Shown: positions 23,278-31,156, counted from the first letter of the stretch. The stretch: DNA of 40,080 nucleotides from Streptomyces sp. NRRL S-337 (GCF_000720175.1 NZ_JOIX01000087.1:1-40080); one strand, 5' to 3'. Numbers and translations are program-made. The notes: generated by a model not told the origin, from the letters alone.

Positions 23278-23970
23278 ATGGGACGCATTCGCCCGGACCC
23301 CGTTCTCGTACAAGCCGTCATCGCCGGAGCGCTCTCCTTCGCCCACCTTCACGACCTAGCCGCCGCTGCCGGACAGGACGGCTGGAAGGCGTGGGCCTAC
23401 CCGATCAGCGTCGACCTGCTGCTGGTCGTGGCCTGGCGGCGGCTCCGCGGCGGCGGACCGTCCCGGCTCGCCTGGTGCTGGTTCCTGATCGCCCTGGTGG
23501 CGTCGCTCGGCGCCAATGTCGCCACCGCCGGATTCCTCGATCTCCGGCACCCGCCCGCCTGGCTCCGCTTCGGCATCGCCGGATGGCCGGCACTCGCCTT
23601 CCTCGGCGGGACCTTGCTGGCCCATACGCGACACGCAGCTGAAGCCGCCGATCCCGTTTCGCTGGCCGACGGGACTCCGCCCCCGGCCCCCAAACCCGTA
23701 TCGGTTCCGGGCGGGGAGCCTGCGGCCGGTCCGCCCGAATCGGAATCCGCCGATCGCCCCGCGGCTGCACTGCCCGCCGAAACGCCCCGGCCTGCACCCG
23801 CACCCGCACCGGCACCTGCGCCCGTCCCAGCCGCCCTCGTCGCCCACGCCCGGAAGGTCGCCGACGAGCACCGCGCCCGGACCGGAGACCGAATCGACAC
23901 CGACACCCTGCGGGCCCGCCTCGGCGTCCCGCCTCAGCTCGCCGAATCCATCGCCGCCCAACTCACCTGA
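23278..23970 (+). CDS. DUF2637-type spread membrane protein
   Basis: ATG 23278 lies ten bases after GGAAGGA and is preferred to ATG 23251. The 230-residue protein has about three to four hydrophobic segments in its first half (VLVQAVIAGALSFAHLHDLA, WAYPISVDLLLVVAWRRL, LAWCWFLIALVASLGANVAT, GIAGWPALAFLGGTLLAH). A long Pro/Ala-rich region with a PAPAPAPAPAPVP stretch follows, and a short C-terminal helical domain (VADEHRARTGDRIDTDTLRA, RLGVPPQLAESIAAQL) that resembles a helix-turn-helix. DUF2637 proteins of Streptomyces plasmids are linked to intramycelial spread. It is the partner of the element A protein at 1298-2020, with a different C-terminus. Confidence 0.8.
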   Translation: MGRIRPDPVLVQAVIAGALSFAHLHDLAAAAGQDGWKAWAYPISVDLLLVVAWRRLRGGGPSRLAWCWFLIALVASLGANVATAGFLDLRHPPAWLRFGIAGWPALAFLGGTLLAHTRHAAEAADPVSLADGTPPPAPKPVSVPGGEPAAGPPESESADRPAAALPAETPRPAPAPAPAPAPVPAALVAHARKVADEHRARTGDRIDTDTLRARLGVPPQLAESIAAQLT

Positions 23971-23988
23971 TCAGGAAGGAAATCCACC

Positions 23989-24180
23989 ATGCCCGCCCGC
24001 GACCACTTCCACTCCGTCATGCGGATCGGCCCCGTACAGATCGGCACCTACCGCGATCGCTACGGACACACCAAGCACGCTGCCGTCTGCACCGCCGACC
24101 GCTGCGGCTGGTCCGCCGACTTCAACAGCCGCTCGGCCGCCCAGCTCGCCGCCCGCACCCACCGCTGCACCGTCCGCTGA
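23989..24180 (+). CDS. Mobile element transfer (spread) protein, 63 residues
   Basis: ATG 23989 follows AGGAAGGAAA. The product (HFHSVMRIGPVQIGTYRDRY, GHTKHAAVCTADRCGWSADF, NSRSAAQLAARTHRCTVR) has two cysteine-containing segments (CTADRC and HRC) that could bind zinc. Such proteins are annotated as mobile element transfer proteins in Streptomyces AICEs and occur between the DUF2637 and SpdD-like genes, as here. It is cytoplasmic and basic. A role in plasmid spread is known only by association. Confidence 0.75.
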   Translation: MPARDHFHSVMRIGPVQIGTYRDRYGHTKHAAVCTADRCGWSADFNSRSAAQLAARTHRCTVR

Positions 24181-24198
24181 CCGACTGAGGAAATCCCC

Positions 24199-24354
24199 AT
24201 GAACGTCCCGCTCTGGCTCGCCCTGATCGCCGTCGGTTACCTCGGCATCAAGCTCATCCGCCCGCCCTGGTGGCTCGTGGCCGTGCTCCTGCTGGGCGGC
24301 TACCTGCTCGCTGACAGCCTTCTGGCCCCCGTCATCGACACCGCCGTCAAGTAA
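24199..24354 (+). CDS. Very small membrane protein of the spread cluster (51 residues)
   Basis: ATG 24199 lies eight bases after GAGG. The 51-residue product consists of two hydrophobic segments (VPLWLALIAVGYLGIKLI and WWLVAVLLLGGYLLADSLL) joined by the turn RPPW. It is a double-spanning membrane peptide of the type found among spd genes of pSAM2-like elements. It lies 18 bp after the previous gene and 29 bp before the next, all with strong RBSs, which marks it as part of the same operon. It is too short for common ORF cut-offs. Confidence 0.75.
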   Translation: MNVPLWLALIAVGYLGIKLIRPPWWLVAVLLLGGYLLADSLLAPVIDTAVK

Positions 24355-24383
24355 CGCCCACGTCCGCGGAAGGAAGAGCCCTC

Positions 24384-24692
24384 ATGTTCCGCCCCAAGGT
24401 CCCGACTAACCCGACGCCCACCGGGCTCGTCGTTACTCCCACCGCCGAACCGACCGCCATCGTGCGGCAGACCACGCCGTCGGCCCCCGTCGCTCAGTCC
24501 TCGCCCGGCCCCGCGGTCCAGCTCACACCCACCACCGCGCTCGCCCTCGTCGGCGGTGGCGCGGCCGTGGTCCTGGTCGTCGGCGCCGTCCTGGTCTCGA
24601 TGCTCCTCGCGGTCGCCATCAGCGGGGCGTCCGTCGCCGTCTGCGCGGTCGTCCTCCGCTCGCTGCTCGCCTCCGGGCGTACGCACCGCTGA
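24384..24692 (+). CDS. SpdD-like spread protein
   Basis: ATG 24384 follows GGAAGGAAG. The 102-residue protein has a Pro/Thr/Val-rich N-terminus (about 1-45: FRPKVPTNPTPTGLVVTPTA, AVQLTPTTALALVGGG) and a long hydrophobic part with one or two transmembrane segments (AAVVLVVGAVLVSMLLAVAI and ASVAVCAVVLRSLLA), ending in a short basic tail. This is the layout of SpdD-type proteins of Streptomyces conjugative plasmids, which affect pock size and intramycelial spread. It precedes the replication initiator gene by 89 bp. Confidence 0.75.
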   Translation: MFRPKVPTNPTPTGLVVTPTAEPTAIVRQTTPSAPVAQSSPGPAVQLTPTTALALVGGGAAVVLVVGAVLVSMLLAVAISGASVAVCAVVLRSLLASGRTHR

Positions 24693-24781
24693 CCGGCCCC
24701 CGGGCGGCCTCAACCGCCAAGTCTCCGCCGCCCGGGCGCCGTGCTCCTGTCCGAACCGCAGATCCGGAAGGAACCCCCATC

Positions 24782-26194
24782 ATGACCGACCACACCCGCG
24801 TACGCGGGAGGTCGCCCGTGCCTGCCCCTCTCCTCGACCCGACCACCCTCGGCGACCTACTGAGGGTGGCCTCGGCCCCCGACTACGACCGCTGGGCCGA
24901 CCAGATCCGCCGCACCGGCGGCTGCTCCGACCCGATCCACCTCGCCGGCTGGACCGTCACCAAGGACCGCACGTCCGGCGAGACCCTGCACCGCTACACC
25001 ACCGCAGGCGAACCGGGCGGACGCCTCCGCCTCGCCTGCGGCAACCGTCGCGCCTCCCGCTGCCCCGCCTGCGCCTGGACCTACGCCGGGGACACCTACC
25101 ACCTGATCCGCGCCGGCCTGGCCGGAGACGACCGCCGCGACATCCCCGCTACCGTCCGAGAACACCCCCGCGTCTTCACCACCCTCACCGCGCCCTCCTT
25201 CGGCCCCGTGCACAACCGGCCCGACCGAGGCGCCTGCCGCTGCGGCACACAACACCGCACGGACGACCCGGCGCTCGGCACCGCCCTGGACCCCGACACG
25301 TACGACTACGCCGCCGCCGTCCTGTTCAACAACCACGCGGGCGACCTCTGGCAACGCTTCACCACCCGACTCCGCCGCGAACTGGCCGCCCGCGCCGGCC
25401 TCACCCAACGCGACCTCAAGGAATCGGCCCGCGTCTCCTACGGCAAGGTCGCCGAGTTCCAGAGGCGCGGCGCCCTTCACTTCCACGCGGTGATCCGCAT
25501 CGACGGACCGCACGGGCCCGGATCACCACCTCCGTCCTGGGCGAGCATCGACCTGCTGTCCGAGGCGATCCGAGCCGCCGTCACGCACCCCTACACCTCG
25601 GTCACGTCCCCGGCTTCCGGGGACCAGCCCACCCGGACCTTCCGCTGGGGCAAGCAGCTGGACGTGCGGCCGGTCAAAGCGTTCGGCGACGGCTCCGACA
25701 TCACCGAACAGGCCGTGGCCTCCTACGTGGCGAAGTACGCGACCAAGGCCGCCGAGACCACCGGCACTCTGGACCGGCGCATCGGCGAACTCGCCGAGCT
25801 GGACCGCCACAGGCTCCCCGAACACACCCGCTGCCTGATCACCGCATGCAAGAACCTGGACCCGCTCTACCCGGACCGCCGCCTCTGGGCCTGGGCTCAC
25901 ATGCTCGGCTTCCGCGGCCACTTCTCCTCCAAGTCCCGCCGCTACTCGACCACCCTCGGCGAGCTCCGCGCGGCCCGCGCCGACTTCCGCGCGGCCCAGG
26001 AGCGTGAAGCCCTCGGGCTCGAAGCCCCGGAGCCGGACACCGTCCTCGTCCTGACCGACTGGCAGTACGTCGGCCACGGCCACACCCCCGGCGAGTCCGC
26101 CCTCGCCGCCACCATCGCCCGCGACATCCAACTCAACCGTGAGACCGCCCGAGAAGCCCTCCAGGAACTCCACGGCGAAAGGACAGACCAGTGA
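24782..26194 (+). CDS. repSA: Rolling-circle replication initiator, RepSA-like
   Basis: The 470-residue protein has a cysteine cluster near residues 80-100 (LACGNRRASRCPACAWTYAG) and conserved HVFTTLTAPSFGPVH-like sequence at about 130. A HUH-type metal site follows (RRGALHFHAVIRIDG, about 225-240), then a tyrosine/lysine motif (AVASYVAKYATKAAETTG, about 310-325) expected to contain the nicking tyrosine. This is the set of motifs of RepSA of pSAM2 and related actinobacterial initiators, which nick the double-strand origin and start rolling-circle synthesis. The start ATG is eight bases after GGAAGG. The gene overlaps xis by four bases (GTGA), giving the pSAM2 order repSA-xis-int. It means element B can replicate after excision. 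Confidence 0.9.
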   Translation: MTDHTRVRGRSPVPAPLLDPTTLGDLLRVASAPDYDRWADQIRRTGGCSDPIHLAGWTVTKDRTSGETLHRYTTAGEPGGRLRLACGNRRASRCPACAWTYAGDTYHLIRAGLAGDDRRDIPATVREHPRVFTTLTAPSFGPVHNRPDRGACRCGTQHRTDDPALGTALDPDTYDYAAAVLFNNHAGDLWQRFTTRLRRELAARAGLTQRDLKESARVSYGKVAEFQRRGALHFHAVIRIDGPHGPGSPPPSWASIDLLSEAIRAAVTHPYTSVTSPASGDQPTRTFRWGKQLDVRPVKAFGDGSDITEQAVASYVAKYATKAAETTGTLDRRIGELAELDRHRLPEHTRCLITACKNLDPLYPDRRLWAWAHMLGFRGHFSSKSRRYSTTLGELRAARADFRAAQEREALGLEAPEPDTVLVLTDWQYVGHGHTPGESALAATIARDIQLNRETAREALQELHGERTDQ

Positions 26195-26400
26195 ACGCAC
26201 AGCACGACATCGGCCCCACGCTGGTTCTGCTGACCGTCGAGGAGGCCGCTCGACGCCTGCGCATCGGTCGTACGACGTGCTTCCGGCTCGTCGCGGACGG
26301 CGAGATCGAATCCGTGACCGTCGGACGACTTCGGCGTATCCCAGCCGACGCTGTGCCGGCGTACGTGGGCAAGCTCCGCGGCCTGGCCGTGGCCGCGTAA
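26191..26400 (+). CDS. xis: Excisionase (element B Xis)
   Basis: GTG 26191 overlaps the rep stop. The 69-residue protein is a MerR/excisionase-type helix-turn-helix protein (LLTVEEAARRLRIGRTTCFR, LVADGEIESVTVGRLRRIPA, DAVPAYVGKLRGLAV). It is the standard size for AICE Xis proteins and lies 10 bp before int. It directs excision together with the integrase by binding near the att arms. It shares the core motif with the longer Xis of element A but is not a recent duplicate. Confidence 0.9.
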   Translation: MNAQHDIGPTLVLLTVEEAARRLRIGRTTCFRLVADGEIESVTVGRLRRIPADAVPAYVGKLRGLAVAA

Positions 26401-26410
26401 GGGGGCTGAG

Positions 26411-27655
26411 ATGCCGGAGCACAACCGCACACGTCAGCCCAACGGTGCCTCCTCCATCTACCTCGGCAAGGACGGCAAATGGCACGGTCGGGTGACCGTC
26501 GGGACTCGCGATGACGGCAAGCCGGATCGCCGCCACATCGAGCGGAAGACCCGTGCCGAAGTCACCAAGGCCGTCCGCGAGATGGAGCGGGCGCGCGACG
26601 CCAAGAAGCTCAGGAAGCCGGGTCAGCGCTGGACCCTGCACAGCTGGCTTGAGCACTGGGTCGAGAACATCGCCAAGCCATACGTCTCCGAGAACACGTA
26701 CGACGGGTACGAGGTCGATGTCCGCGTACACCTCGTCCCCGGCCTGGGCGCTCACAAGCTGGACCGCCTGGAGCCGGAACACCTTGAGCGCTTCTACCGG
26801 AAGATGCAGGACTCCGGGAGCTCGGCCGGTACTGCCCACCACGTCCACCGGACCATCCGCACCGCCCTCAGCGAGGCAGTACGACGCGGACATGTGGCCA
26901 CGAACGTTGCCGAGATCGCCAAGGCTCCTCGCCTCGAAGAGGAGGACATCGAACCCTTCACGATCGAGGAGGTGCAGAGCCTGCTCGTCGAGGCTTCCAA
27001 GCTCCGCAACAGCGCGCGGTGGGTGGTCGCCCTGGCGCTTGGCCTGAGGCAGGGGGAAGCGCTCGGGCTGCACTGGGAAGACGTCGATCTTGAGGCGGGG
27101 TACGTCCGTATCCGGAAGAACCGCCTGCGGCCGAAGTACGAGCACGGGTGCGGTGGCACCTGCGAACGGAAGGCCGGCTACTGCCCGGATCGCCGGGAGG
27201 TCCGGAGAGAGTTCAAGAGCACCAAATCCCGTGCCGGCCGTCGCACCATCGGACTCCCCGACCCGATCATCAAGCTGCTGATCAAACACAGGGAAGAGCA
27301 GGAGCGGGAGCGGCAGGAGGCCGGGGAGCTGTGGCAGGGCACGGGGTACGTCTTCGCCTCGCCGATCGGCGCGCCCCTCATCCCGAACACCGACTACCAC
27401 CAGTGGAAGCACCTACTTGCGGCGGCGGGCGTACGCGACGGGCGCTTGCATGATGCCCGTCACGCGGCTGCCCAGGTGCTGCTTCTGCTCGGGGTCCCCG
27501 ACGTGATCGTGGACGCGATCATGGGGTGGGAGCCGGGCGGGGCGGCGCGCATGCGGGCCCGCTACATGCACGTCACCGGCCCGCTTCTGAAGAAGGTCGC
27601 CAAGCAGATCGCTGGCGCCCTATGGGGTGAGGCGGCACAGGAGGGGGAGGCGTAG
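26411..27655 (+). CDS. int: Tyrosine site-specific integrase of element B
   Basis: The 414-residue protein has an N-terminal arm-binding-type domain (QPNGASSIYLGKDGKWHGRV), a SAM-like core-binding domain (about 75-170) and a catalytic domain. The catalytic set is complete: R213 in LGLRQGEALGL, H347-xx-R350 (HDAR), W373 in MGWEPGG (the usual H/W position) and nucleophile Y385 (RARYMHVTG). Residues about 246-259 form a cysteine-bearing insert (HGCGGTCERKAGYC) that is shared with the element A integrase. It recombines attP with the 53-bp tRNA-Ser 3' site seen at 11425-11477 and 28261-28313. The gene lies about 600 bp from the right att copy. It ends at a bidirectional hairpin (27661-27704). Confidence 0.95.
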   Translation: MPEHNRTRQPNGASSIYLGKDGKWHGRVTVGTRDDGKPDRRHIERKTRAEVTKAVREMERARDAKKLRKPGQRWTLHSWLEHWVENIAKPYVSENTYDGYEVDVRVHLVPGLGAHKLDRLEPEHLERFYRKMQDSGSSAGTAHHVHRTIRTALSEAVRRGHVATNVAEIAKAPRLEEEDIEPFTIEEVQSLLVEASKLRNSARWVVALALGLRQGEALGLHWEDVDLEAGYVRIRKNRLRPKYEHGCGGTCERKAGYCPDRREVRREFKSTKSRAGRRTIGLPDPIIKLLIKHREEQERERQEAGELWQGTGYVFASPIGAPLIPNTDYHQWKHLLAAAGVRDGRLHDARHAAAQVLLLLGVPDVIVDAIMGWEPGGAARMRARYMHVTGPLLKKVAKQIAGALWGEAAQEGEA

Positions 27656-27660
27656 ACGCT

Positions 27661-27704
27661 GTGTCTCGGCGGTGGTCTCTCCCCTGAGGCCAGCGCCGAG
27701 ACAC
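27661..27704. terminator. Bidirectional hairpin between int and lipoprotein genes
   Basis: GTGTCTCGGCG (27661-27671) pairs exactly with 27694-27704. It separates the convergent int (plus) and lipoprotein (minus) genes. Confidence 0.8.
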
Positions 27705-27717
27705 GCGCAGCAGCCCG

Positions 27718-28119
27718 TCAGTACTTGTAGGTGTCCTCGTTCATCGACCAGATGAGGTCACCCCAGGTCGTGATCGGAGACCGCTTGGCGTTGTCGTTCG
27801 TGCCGCAGAGCTGGATCGTCTGGCCCTTGAAGCGAGTGACGAGGGACTTGGCCGGCTTCTTGGTCACTCCGATCTCACCGCGCTTGGTGGTGAGGATGTC
27901 GAATGCCGCGACGGTCTTCTGGTGATCGTCCATCTTGCTCAGGTAGTCGCCACAGGAGGTCTCGGCGTACGGCTTCGTCCACGTCTGCTCGTACTCATCG
28001 ACGCTCTTGGTGGGCTTCGGACGCTGTGGCGGATCGTTGTGCGCCTCGCCGCCGCAGCCCCCGAGCGCGATGGTCGCGACAGCCACGCCAAGCACCCAAG
28101 CAGCTCTGTTGATGCCCAT
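27718..28119 (-). CDS. Putative lipoprotein, cargo between int and att
   Basis: The start is taken as ATG 28119, preceded by AGGGGGACGG; an in-frame ATG at 28191 would put 24 charged residues before the signal peptide. The 133-residue protein begins with a lipoprotein signal (MGINRAAWVLGVAVATIALG followed by GCGGE), where the lipobox is ALGGC and the modified cysteine is about residue 22. The mature part (TSCGDYLSKMDDHQKTVAAF, TRFKGQTIQLCGTNDN) has two more cysteines that may form a disulfide. I do not recognise a family with confidence. Being encoded between the integrase gene and the att site it is element cargo; an entry-exclusion or surface role is possible but unproven. Confidence 0.7.
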   Translation of the reverse strand: MGINRAAWVLGVAVATIALGGCGGEAHNDPPQRPKPTKSVDEYEQTWTKPYAETSCGDYLSKMDDHQKTVAAFDILTTKRGEIGVTKKPAKSLVTRFKGQTIQLCGTNDNAKRSPITTWGDLIWSMNEDTYKY

Positions 28120-28189
28120 CCGTCCCCCTGCGTTACGCGCCGTGCGCCCACGGTAGGTTCCCGCGGTCTCGGACGGGGGCTTATCGGTC

Positions 28190-28211
28190 AACTGAGACGG
28201 AAAGTGAGACG
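28190..28211. promoter_or_regulatory. Candidate integrase arm-type site pair, right end of element B
   Basis: AACTGAGACG (28190-28199) and AAGTGAGACG (28202-28211) are repeated with a 12-bp period, 49 bp from the att core. They are the counterpart of 11273-11294 (same side of the core) and 11594-11615 (opposite side). Confidence 0.65.
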
Positions 28212-28221
28212 GGAGAACGAC

Positions 28222-28255
28222 GAAGGCCCCGACCGGCGAACCGGTCGGGGCCTTC
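28222..28255. terminator. Perfect 15-bp hairpin beside right att copy
   Basis: GAAGGCCCCGACCGG pairs exactly with 28241-28255 around CGAA. It is just downstream of the 3' end of the tRNA fragment on the minus strand and related in sequence to 11362-11403, so it is a tRNA-type terminator. Confidence 0.8.
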
Positions 28256-28260
28256 CATCA

Positions 28261-28313
28261 GGCGGAGGATACGAGATTCGAACTCGTGAGGGGTTGCCCC
28301 CAACACGCTTTCC
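28261..28313 (-). other. att site: 3' part of tRNA-Ser(GGA), right end of element B
   Basis: Identical over 53 bases to 11425-11477. The plus-strand flank (GAACATGATCC) does not continue as a tRNA-Ser 5' half; within 100 bases it leads to the SRP RNA gene. So the right chromosomal junction carries only a tRNA remnant. The two copies enclose 16.8 kb. Confidence 0.9.
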
Positions 28314-28410
28314 GAACATGATCCGGGGGCGGGGTCCGGGAGGGGGTGGAGGAGGGGCGGGGTGGGGCGCGGGTTCGTGGGTTGGGGGTGGGATCCGCTA
28401 GGGTGGGTCG

Positions 28411-28500
28411 CAGCCCCTCACGTGGCGCTATCTGACTGAACTCCCCCAGGGCCGGAAGGCAGCAAGGGTAGGTCGGCTCTGGCGGGTGCGTGAGGGGCGC
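28411..28500 (+). ncRNA. ffs: Small SRP RNA (4.5S-type)
   Basis: The conserved SRP domain IV is present around 28444-28473 (CCCCCAGGGCCGGAAGGCAG then CAAGGG), which is the Ffh-binding hairpin. The ends close with GCCCCTCAC (28413-28421) against GTGAGGGGC (28490-28498). TAGGGT at 28399-28404 is a candidate -10 box, seven bases before the proposed 5' end. The SRP RNA with Ffh targets ribosomes making membrane proteins. Its place just upstream of dnaX is the normal Streptomyces arrangement. Ends are approximate by a few bases. Confidence 0.9.
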
Positions 28501-28567
28501 TTGCGTTTGCGGGGTCCGGTCGATCGGGGCCGGTCGATTGTCGGTGGGGCCCGATATCGTCGTAAGC

Positions 28568-31156
28568 GTGTCGTCCCTTGCGCTGTACCGCCGCTACCGC
28601 CCCGAGACCTTCGCCGAGGTCATCGGGCAAGAGCACGTGACCGATCCGCTGCAGCAGGCGCTGCGGAACAACCGCGTCAACCACGCGTATCTGTTCAGTG
28701 GTCCGCGCGGCTGCGGCAAGACGACCAGTGCGCGGATCCTGGCCCGGTGCCTGAACTGTGAGGAAGGTCCCACTCCCACGCCCTGTGGGACGTGCCAGTC
28801 CTGCGTGGACCTGGCCAGGAACGGGCGGGGCTCGATCGATGTGATCGAGATCGACGCGGCGTCCCATGGTGGTGTCGACGACGCGCGTGAGCTGAGGGAG
28901 AAGGCGTTCTTCGGGCCGGCCAGCAGCCGGTACAAGATCTACATCATCGACGAGGCCCACATGGTCACGTCGGCGGGCTTCAACGCGCTGCTCAAGGTCG
29001 TCGAGGAGCCGCCGGAGCATCTGAAGTTCATCTTCGCCACGACCGAGCCCGAGAAGGTCATCGGGACGATCCGGTCGCGTACGCATCACTATCCCTTCCG
29101 GCTGGTGCCGCCGGGGACGCTGCGCGAGTACCTGGGACAGGTCTGCGGGCAGGAGGACATTCCGGTCGAGGACGGGGTGCTGCCGCTGGTCGTACGGGCC
29201 GGTGCCGGGTCCGTGCGTGACTCGATGTCGGTGATGGACCAGCTGCTCGCCGGGGCGGGCGCCGACGGTGTGACGTATGCCATGGCCACGGCCCTGCTCG
29301 GGTACACCGACGGTTCGCTGCTGGACTCCATCGTGGAGGCGTTCGCCGCGGGGGACGGGGCGGCGGCGTTCGAGGTCGTGGACCGCGTCATCGAGGGCGG
29401 GAACGATCCGCGCCGGTTCGTGGCGGACCTGCTGGAGCGGCTGCGGGACCTGGTGATCCTCGCGGCGGTGCCGGATGCGGGGGAGAAGGGGCTGATCGAC
29501 GCCCCCGCGGACGTCGTGGAGCGGATGACGGCGCAGGCCTCGGTGTTCGGCGCGGCGGAGCTGAGCCGCGCCGCCGACCTGGTCAACACGGGGCTGACGG
29601 AGATGCGCGGCGCGACCTCGCCGCGGCTCCAGCTGGAGCTGATCTGTGCGCGGGTCCTGCTGCCCGCGGCGTACGACGACGAGCGGTCGGTGCAGGCGCG
29701 GCTGGACCGTCTGGAGCGCGGCGCGGGCGCGGCGCTGCTGGGCGGCGCGGGCGCGGGCGGCCTCGGTGGCGTGCCCGGCGGCCCCGGGGCGGGCCTCGGG
29801 GCCGAGCCGGTGCCCGTCGTGGCGTCCGGTGGCGGGCCCGCGGCCGGATACGTACCGGGTCCGGAGGCGCATCCGCCGATGCCGGCACCCGGCGGCCCGT
29901 CGGGACCGGCTGCCGCGCGGGCCGCGGTACGGGGCACGGGGGCGGGCGCCGCTCCCTCGGCTCCTCCCGCTGCTGCTCCCTCGGCGCCGGACGCCCCGGC
30001 TGCGGGGGGCGCGCAGGGCGGCGAGGGCGTGGCCCCGCAGGCCGGCGGGCCGGCCGATGGCCGCGAGGGTGGCCCGGCGCGGCCAGGTGCGTGGCCCGGA
30101 GGGGCGGGCCGGGGCGGTGCGGGCACGGGTGCAGGCGTGGGTGCCGGCGCCGGTCCTGGTGGCGCAGCTTCCGGTGGTGCCGCCTCCGGTGGTGCGGCTC
30201 CCAGCGGCGGTGGCGCGAGCAATGGCGGCGGAGCCGGTGGCGGTGGTGCGGCGCGGCAGCCCGGGGGCTGGCCCACGGCCGTGGCGCCGGGGCAGGGCGG
30301 CGGTCAGGTGCCGGCGCCGCAGGGCGGCAGGACGCCCGCCGGGCCGCCCGCCGCGAGCGGCCCGGCCGGTGGCGCGCCCGGTGGAGTGTCCGCGCCCGGT
30401 GGGGCGTCAGGACCCGCACCGCAGGCCGGGGGACCGGCTCCGGGGACGGCGCAGGGTGCCGCCCAGGTACGTCAGATGTGGCCGGACATCCTGGAGGCGG
30501 TGAAGGACCGCCGGCGCTTCACCTGGATCCTGCTGAGCCAGAACGCCCAGGTCTCCGGCTTCGACGGCACGACCCTGCAGATCGGCTTCCCCAATGCCGG
30601 AGCCCGCGACAGCTTCGCCAACGGCGGCAGCGAGGACGTACTGAAGGACGTCCTGGCCGAGCGGTTCCAGGTGCAGTGGCGGGTCGAGGCGATCGTCGAC
30701 CCGTCGGGCGGCGCCAATCCGCCGGCCGGTGGCGCGCCCCGGAGCGGGGGCGGTGGCTTCGGCGGTGCGCCGGCGCAGCCGTCCGCACCCCAGGCACCGT
30801 CCTCGCAGGGCGGACCGGCGGCGCCGGCAGCGTCCGGCGGGGCGTACGGCGGCTCGTACGGCCAGGGCGGCGGGCCCGCCGGTGGCCCCGGCGGCGGTGC
30901 AGGTGGTGGCGCCGGCGGGGGCGGCCAGGGGGCCCGGATGGCGCGGGAGGCCGTGGCCCCGTCCGCGTCCGCGGGCGGCGCCCCGGGCGCACCCGCCGCG
31001 GAGCCCTCGTACACCCCCGAGCCCCCGCCGATGTCGATCGAGTACGACATGCCGGCCGAGGACGACCCCGACCTCGTCGACTCCGCGCTCAGCGGGCACG
31101 ACCTCATCGTCCGCGAGCTGGGCGCGACGGTGATCGAGGAGTTCAACAACGAGTAG
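28568..31156 (+). CDS. dnaX: DNA polymerase III subunits gamma and tau
   Basis: GTG 28568 begins SSLALYRRYRPETFAEVIGQ, the usual DnaX N-terminus; further upstream codons overlap the SRP RNA. The 862-residue clamp-loader ATPase has Walker A GPRGCGKT (residues 45-52) and a zinc module (CLNC at 61-64 and CGTCQSC at 73-79). A Walker B motif (KIYIIDEAHMV, about 125) and the SRC-type motif region around TEPEKVIGTIRSRTHHYPFR follow. Domain III runs to about residue 370. Residues about 385-625 are an extreme Gly/Ala/Pro-rich low-complexity linker. Then comes a folded tau-type domain (VRQMWPDILEAVKDRRRFTW, SGFDGTTLQIGFPNAGARDS, LAERFQVQWRVEAIVD), another linker and an acidic C-terminus (DDPDLVDSALSGHDLIVREL). 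It loads the sliding clamp at the replication fork. Confidence 0.95.
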   Translation: MSSLALYRRYRPETFAEVIGQEHVTDPLQQALRNNRVNHAYLFSGPRGCGKTTSARILARCLNCEEGPTPTPCGTCQSCVDLARNGRGSIDVIEIDAASHGGVDDARELREKAFFGPASSRYKIYIIDEAHMVTSAGFNALLKVVEEPPEHLKFIFATTEPEKVIGTIRSRTHHYPFRLVPPGTLREYLGQVCGQEDIPVEDGVLPLVVRAGAGSVRDSMSVMDQLLAGAGADGVTYAMATALLGYTDGSLLDSIVEAFAAGDGAAAFEVVDRVIEGGNDPRRFVADLLERLRDLVILAAVPDAGEKGLIDAPADVVERMTAQASVFGAAELSRAADLVNTGLTEMRGATSPRLQLELICARVLLPAAYDDERSVQARLDRLERGAGAALLGGAGAGGLGGVPGGPGAGLGAEPVPVVASGGGPAAGYVPGPEAHPPMPAPGGPSGPAAARAAVRGTGAGAAPSAPPAAAPSAPDAPAAGGAQGGEGVAPQAGGPADGREGGPARPGAWPGGAGRGGAGTGAGVGAGAGPGGAASGGAASGGAAPSGGGASNGGGAGGGGAARQPGGWPTAVAPGQGGGQVPAPQGGRTPAGPPAASGPAGGAPGGVSAPGGASGPAPQAGGPAPGTAQGAAQVRQMWPDILEAVKDRRRFTWILLSQNAQVSGFDGTTLQIGFPNAGARDSFANGGSEDVLKDVLAERFQVQWRVEAIVDPSGGANPPAGGAPRSGGGGFGGAPAQPSAPQAPSSQGGPAAPAASGGAYGGSYGQGGGPAGGPGGGAGGGAGGGGQGARMAREAVAPSASAGGAPGAPAAEPSYTPEPPPMSIEYDMPAEDDPDLVDSALSGHDLIVRELGATVIEEFNNE

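Noticed and set aside
25523..27412. Minus-strand open frame of 629 residues
   Set aside because: Antisense to rep, xis and int of element B, all with clear catalytic motifs.
28418..29872. Minus-strand open frame of 484 residues
   Set aside because: Antisense to dnaX and the SRP RNA; low-complexity Arg/His-rich translation.
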